Below are positions 44,588 through 51,956 of a stretch of DNA of 52,216 nt, piece by piece. Below the pieces are notes generated by a model that was given only the letters and a program-made list of their open reading frames with translations, ran no database searches and was not told where the DNA came from. The translations under genes and the position numbers were made by a program. The DNA comes from an uncultured Pirellulaceae bacterium (GTDB lineage: Bacteria; Planctomycetota; Planctomycetia; Pirellulales; Pirellulaceae). Location: NCBI GenBank assembly GCA_938010615.1, contig CALLUY010000128.1, positions 1 through 52,216 of the forward strand, written 5' to 3'. Position 1 is the first letter of the stretch. Every line of letters starts with the position of its first letter.

Positions 44588-44817
44588 GCAGCCTTCTGCA
44601 GTGGCAAAGTGAGCGTTCTCACGTCTTTTGCGGCTTGTTCTTCTCGTCGCTGGTCAACTTGTGGTGAGACCGGCTCGCCAGATTCTGCCTGAGCAGCCGC
44701 CTCGCACCGCGGTGATGAGGTGCAGAGAATTGAGCTTGATGGTACTCGCTCACAACATCATGACTCTTTTACCTGCATCCACTTTTCTACAGCGCTGACC
44801 TGTCCCCGTTTTCGTCC
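44588..44817. other. Gene-free 230-bp spacer with a GTCCCC flank motif
   Basis: No gene, RNA or terminator is recognised between the capsule-type gene and the SUKH-like gene. The right edge, 4 bp beyond the SUKH stop, reads CTGACCTGTCCCCGTTTTCG (44795-44814). A similar GTCCCCATTTTTG starts at 45324 on the other side of that gene. Confidence 0.5.
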
Positions 44818-45315
44818 TTAGAAGGTGAAAATTCGAGGATCACCAGCTTCGATCGTCTCACCGTAGTAGACTATTTTTTTTTGGCCGGGGAGCAAGATTG
44901 GCCTAATCGGGATACCGAAGTGTAAATTATAGATGGCCGTACCTATTGATTTCGCAACAAATCCCATAGTCAAGTCAACGATCTCTGAGATAAAGCAGGC
45001 GCCATTATGCGAAACCCACAGGTGAGAATATGTTCTTTCACAAATTCCAACTCCGACTAATTCAGATCCGAACAGCGCCTTCCATTCAGGTAGGCCACTG
45101 AAACTAGCGTACTGAAATTTAATATCCATACTTCCCACATGCAGTCCTCCATTCTTTCGTTCAGGCAAGTAAACGCCACCAAGAGATTTCAGAATTGCAT
45201 GCGCAGGATGATTTTCATCGACTTTCGGATCGACCTTCACTTGGCGATCTGTTTCCCAGCCGTGATTTTTGAGAAGACTCGCAGCCTCTAGATTGTCCAC
45301 GATCGACGATTCCAT
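44818..45315 (-). CDS. SUKH-3-like immunity protein, orphan
   Basis: A 165-residue single-domain protein. The helical start (EAASLLKNHGWETDRQV), AHAILKSLGGVYLP, the central beta strands, LVGVGICERTYSHLWVSHNG and the C-terminal ALxxL-like region (GTAIYNLHFGIPIRPI) follow the SUKH-3 (SMI1/KNR4) pattern. SUKH proteins are typically immunity proteins neutralising polymorphic contact-dependent or secreted toxins. No toxin or secretion gene is adjacent, so it would be a solitary immunity gene. GGGGA lies about 10 nt before the ATG. It stands between glycan genes of opposite strand and may have been inserted there. Confidence 0.75.
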   Translation of the reverse strand: MESSIVDNLEAASLLKNHGWETDRQVKVDPKVDENHPAHAILKSLGGVYLPERKNGGLHVGSMDIKFQYASFSGLPEWKALFGSELVGVGICERTYSHLWVSHNGACFISEIVDLTMGFVAKSIGTAIYNLHFGIPIRPILLPGQKKIVYYGETIEAGDPRIFTF

Positions 45316-45454
45316 TTCAATTCGTCCCCATTTTTGCAGCGTTCAGAAAGCTCGGAAAGATTCCCAGACCTTTAGGCCTTTAAGACGCGACCCATCTACA
45401 GCTTTTCGTTCCCGGCTCCCCTGACCCCCGGGACTTGGACGGATCGACGTACGG

Positions 45455-45819
45455 CTAAAGCTTCAGATGATTTTGGCGAAACCTTAGTAGGTCAACGGCA
45501 TTGACGGCCCCATTAAGATTGGAATCGAATTTTACATCAAGGCCACCTGCATGGTATCTCTGGGAATTCTCACTTCAGTGTTGAGAATAAGAGCTGCCTC
45601 GAGTCGATTGAAAGGGGACAGCCAAACTTCACGACCCGACAAGAATAAGGTGGCAGCACACGTGTTGAAATGACCGGGCTTTCTGAAGATCAAACGTGCC
45701 AGCACTTTTGATTCGGCTTGTTGATCGCACGACCGTGGAATAACTTTAAGGTTTGAAGTTCTCAAATTAACCAGCAGGGACAAGGATGTTCTGGCTCGAC
45801 GATAAGAAGACGCAATCAA
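45455..45819 (-). pseudogene. Remnant of a dockerin-type surface protein gene
   Basis: The minus strand from about 45555 to the TAG at 45455-45457 translates to GGLDVKFDSNLNGAVNAVDL, LRFRQNHLKL and stop. This matches the second half of a type I dockerin and closely parallels the C-terminus of the M4 protease (DGNVDIFDLLRFRN). A TGA interrupts this frame a few codons upstream. In a different frame, 45532-45819 stays open and reads SKVLARLIFRKPGHF, SGREVWLSPFN and LILNTEVRIP, a beta-rich pattern that could be the preceding cohesin-like domain, shifted by an indel. No complete gene remains. The dockerin part is secure; the cohesin-like reading is tentative. Confidence 0.6.
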
Positions 45820-45977
45820 TCAGGACACCCAGTCCTGTCGTCAATCAATGCGCAATTCGTTCGCTCAATGATGCTCAACTGGAAAAGTTGACTCTCGCTT
45901 GCCTCGACAAGCATCCTGATTTCTCACCAAGCGTGGCACTCGTTTTCCGTGCAGCCAATACCCAGAATACCGCCTGA
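45786..45977 (+). CDS. Small hypothetical protein upstream of pseC
   Basis: A 63-residue candidate. GGGACAAGG precedes the ATG, and its TGA stop (45975-45977) overlaps the strong GAGGAGG ribosome-binding site of the next gene, an arrangement consistent with translational coupling. The sequence has one predicted helix (SLNDAQLEKLTLACLDKHP), no signal peptide or TM segment, and no recognised family. Its 5' end overlaps the dockerin remnant on the other strand. It may be real or a chance reading frame. Confidence 0.35.
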   Translation: MFWLDDKKTQSIRTPSPVVNQCAIRSLNDAQLEKLTLACLDKHPDFSPSVALVFRAANTQNTA

Positions 45978-45989
45978 GGAGGCCTTGCC

Positions 45990-47174
45990 GTGAAAATTCC
46001 AGGCACCCGACAAACGATTGATGAAGATGATGTGCAGGCCATCGTTGATGCCATGCACGATCCGTTGCTCACGACCGGGCCACGCGTTGAGGAATTTGAA
46101 AACGCGTTCGCCAGAGCAACCAAATCAAGGTTTGCGGTCGCTGTTAATTCCGGAACGGCCGCACTTCACTGCGCGATGCATGCTTGTGGTGTTGGAGAAT
46201 CTGAAACGTCAACCGACGAAGTCATCGTCCCGGCGATCAGTTTCGTTGCGACGTCGAACGTGGCGCTTTATCAGAATGCAAAACCCGTTTTTGCCGACGT
46301 GGAACCGGACACACTTCGGATCGATGCAGACGATGTGCAACGAAAAATTACTCGAAACACAAAAGCCATCGTGGCAATGGACTACGGTGGGCAGCCTTGT
46401 GACTACGCTGCACTTCGGTCGATCGCTGATAAAAATCAACTGATGCTGGTCGCCGACGCATGCCACTCGCTCGGTGGAGCTGCCGGGGCTCAGCCGGTCG
46501 GTTCGCTGGCCGATTGTTCTTGCTTCAGTCTGCATCCTGCAAAACAGATCACCGCTGGCGAAGGTGGAATGGTCACGACTGATGATCGGGAGTTGGCTGC
46601 CAAAATGCGGGCCTTCCGAAATCACGGCATCGGATCAAATCATCGTCAGCGACAAAAGCAGGCGACTCATCGCTACAAGATGGAAGCACTCGGCTACAAC
46701 TATCGGCTGACCGATATTCAATGTGCGCTGGGTATATCACAACTGAAGAAATTGCGAGAATTCACTCGGTTGCGAAACGAAGTCGCAACAGTGTACGACG
46801 ATCTTCTGACCGGTTGCGAATTCCTGACACCGTTGACGACCGTGCCCGGTGTGCGGCATGCTCGACATCTTTACGTCGTCAAATGGAACGCCGAAGCGTC
46901 GGGAGTGACCCGCGACGAAGCTTTTGGCAGCCTGCGGGATCGCGGCATTGGAGTGAATGTTCACTACCAACCGATTTATCAGCAACCGTATTATCAAAGA
47001 GCGATCGCGAGCAATGAGCTTGACGTTCCGCACTGCCCTGTCGCGGACGATGTCTACGAGTCCATTCTTTCGCTGCCGGTCTTCCCAGGGATGACGTTGG
47101 AGCAAGTTGCCTATGTGGTTGAAAGTTTGCACGAGGTGGCCAAAAACGCCGAATTGCTACGGAGAGCCGCTTGA
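45990..47174 (+). CDS. pseC: DegT/DnrJ/EryC1/StrS aminotransferase, PseC-like
   Basis: A 394-residue PLP-dependent sugar aminotransferase. The PLP lysine is K185 in FSLHPAKQITAGEGG; GTAALH (about 55-60) and DACHSLGG (about 156-163) complete the cofactor site; GYNYRLTDIQCALGISQL and GIGVNVHYQPIYQQPYY are family features. Similarity in key segments and the neighbouring PseG-PseH fusion point to UDP-4-amino-4,6-dideoxy-N-acetyl-L-altrosamine transaminase in pseudaminic-acid-type synthesis. The start is GTG with GAGGAGG 7 nt upstream. Its stop overlaps the next ATG (TGATG). Confidence 0.88.
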   Translation: MKIPGTRQTIDEDDVQAIVDAMHDPLLTTGPRVEEFENAFARATKSRFAVAVNSGTAALHCAMHACGVGESETSTDEVIVPAISFVATSNVALYQNAKPVFADVEPDTLRIDADDVQRKITRNTKAIVAMDYGGQPCDYAALRSIADKNQLMLVADACHSLGGAAGAQPVGSLADCSCFSLHPAKQITAGEGGMVTTDDRELAAKMRAFRNHGIGSNHRQRQKQATHRYKMEALGYNYRLTDIQCALGISQLKKLREFTRLRNEVATVYDDLLTGCEFLTPLTTVPGVRHARHLYVVKWNAEASGVTRDEAFGSLRDRGIGVNVHYQPIYQQPYYQRAIASNELDVPHCPVADDVYESILSLPVFPGMTLEQVAYVVESLHEVAKNAELLRRAA

Positions 47175-47908
47175 TGAAAACCGCCGCCATCATTCAGGCT
47201 CGGATGGGTAGCCAGCGATTGCCCGGAAAAGTATTGCAGGACATTGCCGGCAAGCCAATGATTGACCGCGTTGTCGAACGAGTTCAACGTTGCGAGTCAA
47301 TCGATGGAGTCATTGTTGCGACTTCGAATGCCGATACAGATGACGTTTTGGCTGACCATTGTCGAAGCATTGGTGTCAAAGTCGTCCGCGGTAGCGAGAA
47401 CGATGTGCTTTCTCGTTATGTGCTTGCGGCAGAGAAACATCATTGCGAAACCGTGGTTCGGATCACATCGGACTGTCCGTTGGTTGATCCTGCGATCGTA
47501 GATCATGTCGTGCATGAAGTCACCGAAAATCCGGGCGTGCAATACGCTTGTAACTTCTTCCCGCAGCGATTGTTTCCGCGAGGCCTTGATGCGGAAGCAC
47601 TAACGGTCAAAGCGCTGAAGCAAATCAACGCTGAGGCCACCAGTGCGAGACATCGTGAGCACGTGACGTTAAAGATCTACGAGAATCCGTCACGATTCAA
47701 TATCGCCTCGATCTCAAATCGACTTGATCATTCGCATTTGCGCTGGACTGTCGACACCGAGCAGGATCTGACACTGGTGCGAACGATTTATGACCACTTC
47801 GCCGCAAACGGCGTCGAAACATTTGGCTATCCGGAAATCATGAGAGCGTTGACGCAGAATTGGCATTGGTGCCAAATCAATCGCAAGGTTCTCCAAAAGG
47901 CAGCTTGA
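47174..47908 (+). CDS. SpsF/PseF-like nucleotidyltransferase (cytidylyltransferase family)
   Basis: A 244-residue enzyme. The N-terminal AAIIQARMGSQRLPGKVLQD (about 4-23) is the nucleotide-binding P-loop-like motif of CMP-sugar synthetases (QARxxSxRLPxK). It is followed by DGVIVATSNADTDD, VRGSENDVLSRYV and RITSDCPLVDP. It belongs to the spore-coat SpsF (COG1861) group. In this operon it likely activates the nonulosonate as CMP-sugar. The ATG at 47174 shares its A with the TGA stop of pseC; a TTG one codon earlier is not needed. Confidence 0.87.
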   Translation: MKTAAIIQARMGSQRLPGKVLQDIAGKPMIDRVVERVQRCESIDGVIVATSNADTDDVLADHCRSIGVKVVRGSENDVLSRYVLAAEKHHCETVVRITSDCPLVDPAIVDHVVHEVTENPGVQYACNFFPQRLFPRGLDAEALTVKALKQINAEATSARHREHVTLKIYENPSRFNIASISNRLDHSHLRWTVDTEQDLTLVRTIYDHFAANGVETFGYPEIMRALTQNWHWCQINRKVLQKAA

Positions 47909-47911
47909 GAC

Positions 47912-49471
47912 ATGAGTGAAGTTTTTACTCAGACCAAAACATCATTGATGAACGTCGTCATTCGAGCCGACGCGGGACCGGCAGTCGGAACAGGTCACGT
48001 GATGCGAATGATGGCTCTTGGTGAAGCGTGTTGTAAGCTCGGCGCGAGCGTAACGATGTTGTGCGGCGACATTCCATCGGGTTTGGTGCAACGTTTGTTC
48101 AGTTGTGGCATCGATGTCTATCAGCTCAACTGCGATCAGTGCGACGATGAAGATGCACGCGAGACGTTAGCGTTTGCGGTTCGCGAGAACGCCGATTGGA
48201 TCGTGCTCGACGGATATGGCTTTGACGCTGCGTATCAGCAAGCCGTTTCTGAATCCAATGCTGAGCTCATGATGATGGACGAAGGCGACCTAGCAGATTC
48301 GAAATTCGTGGATGTCATCCTGAACCAGAATGCCTACGCGAAAACAGACGCTAACGATGCTAATCGGTTGGCCGGATGTGATTTTACACTTTTGCGATCA
48401 GAATTTTTGTCAGCAAACGCTTGTGAGCCCAAGAAGATTCGGCAGTTTGCGCGACGAATTTTGGTCACCTTTGGTGGATGTGACGATGCGAATTGGACCC
48501 AGCGAGCCTTGCAGTCGTTGTTGATCAGTCGAGCACGGGATCTGATCGTGGATGTTGTGGTTGGAGCCGGGTACCAGCATCTGGATTCGTTGTTGGAACT
48601 CAAGCGAGAGCATCCGGCTTCGATTCGCATTCATCGCAATGTTGATCGAATGGTCGACGTGATGTGGCGAGCCGACTTTGCGATCACCGCTGGAGGTTCG
48701 ACCTGTTACGAGCTGGCTCGCTGTGGAGTTCCCGCTTTGGCGATTCCGGTTGCGGAAAATCAGATTCCCATCGTCGAATCGCTTTCGGAAATGGAAACGC
48801 TGGTAGCTTTCGAGCCAACGGGTTGCGACGAAGAAGATGTTTCTCAGATGTCGAAAGTGGTTGGGAAGCTTTTGCGAGATTCGGAAAGTCGCGCTCGCAT
48901 GTCTGAGTTGGGACAAGCGTTGGTTGATGGCCAAGGGGCATTTCGAATGGCGCGCCGGATGGCGAATTGGGGAGTCACTTTTCGAAATGCCAATTTTGAT
49001 GATGCAGAACAATTGTTGGCGTGGAGAAACGATCCAGAAGTCCGATCTGTCCTTTTCGACACCGATCAAGTTTCGTTGGCAACGTATCAAACGTGGCTGG
49101 AGCGAAAACTGAAAGAAGACGACTGCTGTTTATGGATCGCGGAGACATCAAAGGGGCAACCGATTGGCCAGGTTCGGCTGGATTTCGAGAGCTCACAACA
49201 GGCGTCGATATGTCTTTCGCTCGATCATACTCGTCGAGCCAAAGGGCTTGGTCGAGCCATCATTGAGAAAGCCTGTGAGCTTGGATTCGAAGAAAATCCT
49301 CAGCTGGATTCCATTGTGGCACAAATAACACCCGGTAACGTAGCTTCCGAAAGAGCGTTTCGCAGTGTCGGCTTTGTTCAGACGCAGCCAACCATGGTCA
49401 ACAAAAAACTGGCGTTTCAGTTTGTTCTTTGGCGAGACGCGAAGCAGCAAAAGCGTCGCTCGGCCGCGTAG
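47912..49471 (+). CDS. PseG-PseH fusion: UDP-sugar hydrolase plus GNAT N-acetyltransferase
   Basis: A 519-residue two-domain protein. Residues about 13-335 are PseG-like (GT-B fold): MNVVIRADAGPAVGTGHVMR with the catalytic-site His29, ILVTFGGCDD, and ITAGGSTCYELARCGVPALA. Residues about 345-505 are a GNAT acetyltransferase: VTFRNANFDDAEQLLAWRND, IGQVRLDFE, acetyl-CoA loop RRAKGLGRAII, and RAFRSVGFV, which matches PseH. The two domains catalyse 4-N-acetylation (PseH) and UDP removal (PseG), adjacent steps of pseudaminic acid synthesis. M13 is an alternative start. It begins 3 bp after the cytidylyltransferase stop. Confidence 0.9.
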   Translation: MSEVFTQTKTSLMNVVIRADAGPAVGTGHVMRMMALGEACCKLGASVTMLCGDIPSGLVQRLFSCGIDVYQLNCDQCDDEDARETLAFAVRENADWIVLDGYGFDAAYQQAVSESNAELMMMDEGDLADSKFVDVILNQNAYAKTDANDANRLAGCDFTLLRSEFLSANACEPKKIRQFARRILVTFGGCDDANWTQRALQSLLISRARDLIVDVVVGAGYQHLDSLLELKREHPASIRIHRNVDRMVDVMWRADFAITAGGSTCYELARCGVPALAIPVAENQIPIVESLSEMETLVAFEPTGCDEEDVSQMSKVVGKLLRDSESRARMSELGQALVDGQGAFRMARRMANWGVTFRNANFDDAEQLLAWRNDPEVRSVLFDTDQVSLATYQTWLERKLKEDDCCLWIAETSKGQPIGQVRLDFESSQQASICLSLDHTRRAKGLGRAIIEKACELGFEENPQLDSIVAQITPGNVASERAFRSVGFVQTQPTMVNKKLAFQFVLWRDAKQQKRRSAA

Positions 49472-49576
49472 CCGTTTGGCGCGTTCTTCGCTTTCGATTA
49501 GCACCTTCAGAAAACGCCGCTTCCCCGATAGAATGTCGCGATTCCAATTCGTCGTCGCTTTATTCAAAAGAATCTC

Positions 49577-50473
49577 TTGGCATCAAGTTCTTCCCGCTCT
49601 CCTGGTTGGCGAGAGCTCTATCCGTTTCAGTCTAACTTTCATGATGTAGCCGGAAATCGGATGCACTACGTCGATGAAGGTGATCGCGATGCGCCTCCCG
49701 TGTTGATGGTGCATGGCAATCCGACTTGGTCGTTCTACTATCGAAATCTCGTGAAAGGACTGTCGGATCAATATCGAACCGTTGCAGTGGATCATCTTGG
49801 TTGCGGGCTCAGTGACAAGCCATCCGACTACGATTACTGCTTGCAGGACCATATCGACAATCTTGTAAGTCTCGTGGAGCGACTCGATTTGCAGAATGTG
49901 ACCCTCGTGGCTCATGACTGGGGAGGTTCGATTGGATTGGGTGCGTTGCAGAAACTTCGCGAACGGTTTTCAAAGATCGTGCTATTCAATACGGCCGCAT
50001 TTCCACCTCCTTACATTCCGTTTCGAATTCGTGTTTGTCGCTGGCCGCTGATCGGGAAGATCGGCTTGCAAGGATTCAATATGTTCGCCAAGGCCGCGAT
50101 CACGATGGCGACGGAACGTTCTGATGGATTGCCAAAGGAAGTTGCCGAAGGATTGTTGGCTCCCTATGATTCGTGGCCAAATCGAATTGCAACTTACAAG
50201 TTCGTGAAAGACATTCCTCTTTCGTCGTCACATAGAACTTGGGAAGTGCTTGAAAGAATCGAAGCCGGATTGCCGGAGCTATCTTCGCTGCCGATCCGTT
50301 TGATTTGGGGCATGAAGGACTGGTGCTTTCGCCCGGAGTGTTTGGATCGGCTAGTTTCGCATTGGCCCAACGCGGACGTTACCAAGTTTGAGAATGGCGG
50401 TCACTATATCGTCGAAGACGAACCGGAGAAGGTCGTAACGATGGTTCGCGAATTTATGGACGCTGCAAAATGA
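49577..50473 (+). CDS. Alpha/beta hydrolase, haloalkane-dehalogenase/OleB-like
   Basis: A 298-residue hydrolase. It opens with RELYPFQSNFHDVAGNRMHY and has the oxyanion motif MVHGNPTWSFYY (about 44-55), nucleophile Asp114 in VAHDWGGSIG (an Asp as in haloalkane dehalogenases and OleB, not Ser), RLIWGMKDWCF for the acid region, and His in FENGGHYIVED. It may be a haloalkane dehalogenase or a beta-lactone decarboxylase of the OleB type. No oleA, oleC or oleD is in the window, so the choice is open. The start is a TTG; the first ATG is 28 codons in and would remove the conserved N-terminus. The stop overlaps the next ATG. Confidence 0.85.
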   Translation: MASSSSRSPGWRELYPFQSNFHDVAGNRMHYVDEGDRDAPPVLMVHGNPTWSFYYRNLVKGLSDQYRTVAVDHLGCGLSDKPSDYDYCLQDHIDNLVSLVERLDLQNVTLVAHDWGGSIGLGALQKLRERFSKIVLFNTAAFPPPYIPFRIRVCRWPLIGKIGLQGFNMFAKAAITMATERSDGLPKEVAEGLLAPYDSWPNRIATYKFVKDIPLSSSHRTWEVLERIEAGLPELSSLPIRLIWGMKDWCFRPECLDRLVSHWPNADVTKFENGGHYIVEDEPEKVVTMVREFMDAAK

Positions 50474-51345
50474 GCGGTGATGCATCGTGGAAAGACGGAA
50501 TGTCGATCGGCCGGTTGGTTGAATTTGCTTGCCTGTTGGAAGTGACCGCGTCAAAGCCCGGCAACGTCCATCGCGGAGCAGATTTCGAGGACGTGACATT
50601 TTTTGATTTCGCAGCGAGTGCTGTCGCGATGGGTCAGGCAGTCGATGACATGCGCGGATCGTCTTATGGCGATACTGTTTTGGAAGTTGCGAAACGAACG
50701 AAGCAAGTCACAACTTCGAATACCAACCTCGGCATCAATTTGTTGATCGGTGTATTGGCCAAGTCGTGCTTCCTCGGCGGTCCCTGCTCGGAAAACGTTG
50801 TATCTGCGTTGGCTGACCTGAATAAACACGATTCGAAAACAGTTTTCGAAGCCATACGAATGATGAAGCCGGGTGGACTTGGTGAAGTCGAAGATCATGA
50901 CGTTAATGAAGCTGCACCGGCGTGTTTGGTGACGGCGATGGATGCCGCCAAAGATCGAGACTTAATTGCGGCTCAGTTCGTCAATGGATTCTCTGACGTT
51001 TTTGAAAAGGTGTTGCCTTGGATCCTCGAAGGCCGCGACAAGTTTATTGACCTCATGCAGGGAATCGTGTGGGCACACGTTCGCTTGATGGCCGAATATC
51101 CTGACAGTTTGATTGCTCGCAAGTGCGGATTGCCGATCGCTGAGCAAAGTCAAACGATGGCTAGAAGAACGATCGATGCGTTAGCCAACGGCCCGGAAGC
51201 GTACTTTGCTCAAGTTTCTAACCTGGATTTTTGGCTCAGGTCCGACGGTCATCGTCGCAATCCTGGTACAAGTGCCGATCTAATCGCTGCCGGATTGTTC
51301 GTTGGGCTCTACAATGGCGACATCACCCCGCCGTTTGTATCTTAA
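50470..51345 (+). CDS. CitG-family protein (triphosphoribosyl-dephospho-CoA synthase-like)
   Basis: A 291-residue all-helical protein. ACLLEVTASKPGNVHRGADF (about 19-38) with FEDVTFFDFAASAVAMGQAV is the CitG N-terminal signature (SxKPGxV). TSNTNLGINLLIGVLAKSCF and GGLGEVEDHDVNEA follow, and RNPGTSADLIAAGLFV is the C-terminal motif. Family members make the CitD/MdcC prosthetic group precursor, but no citrate-lyase or malonate-decarboxylase genes are near. In planctomycetes and methylotrophs a CitG-like gene is associated with tetrahydromethanopterin-linked C1 metabolism, a role that fits the adjacent pterin synthase. It overlaps the hydrolase stop in an ATGA arrangement. Confidence 0.85.
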   Translation: MSGDASWKDGMSIGRLVEFACLLEVTASKPGNVHRGADFEDVTFFDFAASAVAMGQAVDDMRGSSYGDTVLEVAKRTKQVTTSNTNLGINLLIGVLAKSCFLGGPCSENVVSALADLNKHDSKTVFEAIRMMKPGGLGEVEDHDVNEAAPACLVTAMDAAKDRDLIAAQFVNGFSDVFEKVLPWILEGRDKFIDLMQGIVWAHVRLMAEYPDSLIARKCGLPIAEQSQTMARRTIDALANGPEAYFAQVSNLDFWLRSDGHRRNPGTSADLIAAGLFVGLYNGDITPPFVS

Positions 51346-51367
51346 GTTGAATTTTTCTGGACAAACA

Positions 51368-51859
51368 ATGACTGAGAACGCATTCGAAGTTTCGCTCGAG
51401 AAAGAAAGCCTCGTGTTTTCTTCTGCTCACTTCATTACATTCAACGGTAATATCTGCGAGCAGTTGCACGGACACAACTATCGGTGCAAGTGTCGCGTTG
51501 TTGGATCGCTTGACGAAAACGGATACGTGATCGACTTCATTGCACTTCGCGATACGCTGCAGGCGATCGTCGGTGAGCTCGATCATCACGTGCTGCTGCC
51601 GACGAAGCATCCAACAATATCAGTGGTTACTGAAGAGAGCGAAGTGGTTGCTCGGTTTGAGAAGAAGCGCTGGGTCTTTCCGGAAGAAGATTGCGTTTTG
51701 TTGCCGATCGCCAATACGACGGCGGAGTTGTTAGCGAAGTGGATCGGCGAGCAGTTGATCGGGCGGCTGAAAGCCGAAACCAAAAAGGCAATCAGCAAAG
51801 TCATCGTTTCGGTGGACGAAAACCACGGACAGTGGGCGAGTGCTGAGATGAGCGTCTGA
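51368..51859 (+). CDS. 6-pyruvoyl/6-carboxy-tetrahydropterin synthase family protein
   Basis: A 163-residue enzyme of the PTPS/QueD fold. Zinc ligands are H21 (FSSAHFITF), H34 and H36 (LHGHNY); catalytic Cys30 lies four residues before H34 as in QueD. DFIALRDTLQAIVGELDHHV and IANTTAELLAKWI supply the remaining acid/base residues. An insert of about 25 residues (TKHPTISVVTEESEVVARFE) lies between them. It could make 6-carboxy-tetrahydropterin for queuosine or a pterin for folate/tetrahydromethanopterin. The start is the ATG at 51368; a longer frame overlapping the CitG-like gene is rejected. It follows that gene by 22 bp. Confidence 0.9.
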   Translation: MTENAFEVSLEKESLVFSSAHFITFNGNICEQLHGHNYRCKCRVVGSLDENGYVIDFIALRDTLQAIVGELDHHVLLPTKHPTISVVTEESEVVARFEKKRWVFPEEDCVLLPIANTTAELLAKWIGEQLIGRLKAETKKAISKVIVSVDENHGQWASAEMSV

Positions 51860-51885
51860 TAGGTTTCGCAACGCGTTGAGTTATT

Positions 51886-51956
51886 GTTTAACGGCAAGCC
51901 GAAGGCGACTGTGTGAGTCTGGTATGCACACAGTCGCCTGCGGCTTGCCGTTAAAC
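51886..51956. repeat. Long palindrome downstream of the pterin synthase gene
   Basis: GTTTAACGGCAAGCCG...GCGACTGTGTG pairs with CACACAGTCGC...CGGCTTGCCGTTAAAC, giving a near-perfect hairpin of about 30 bp per arm. It could end the upstream transcript although no T-tract follows. Confidence 0.8.

Noticed and set aside
44588-44817. A degraded transposase next to the SUKH-like gene
   Set aside because: The spacer gives only short, unrelated translations; the GTCCCC flank alone is insufficient to call a mobile element.
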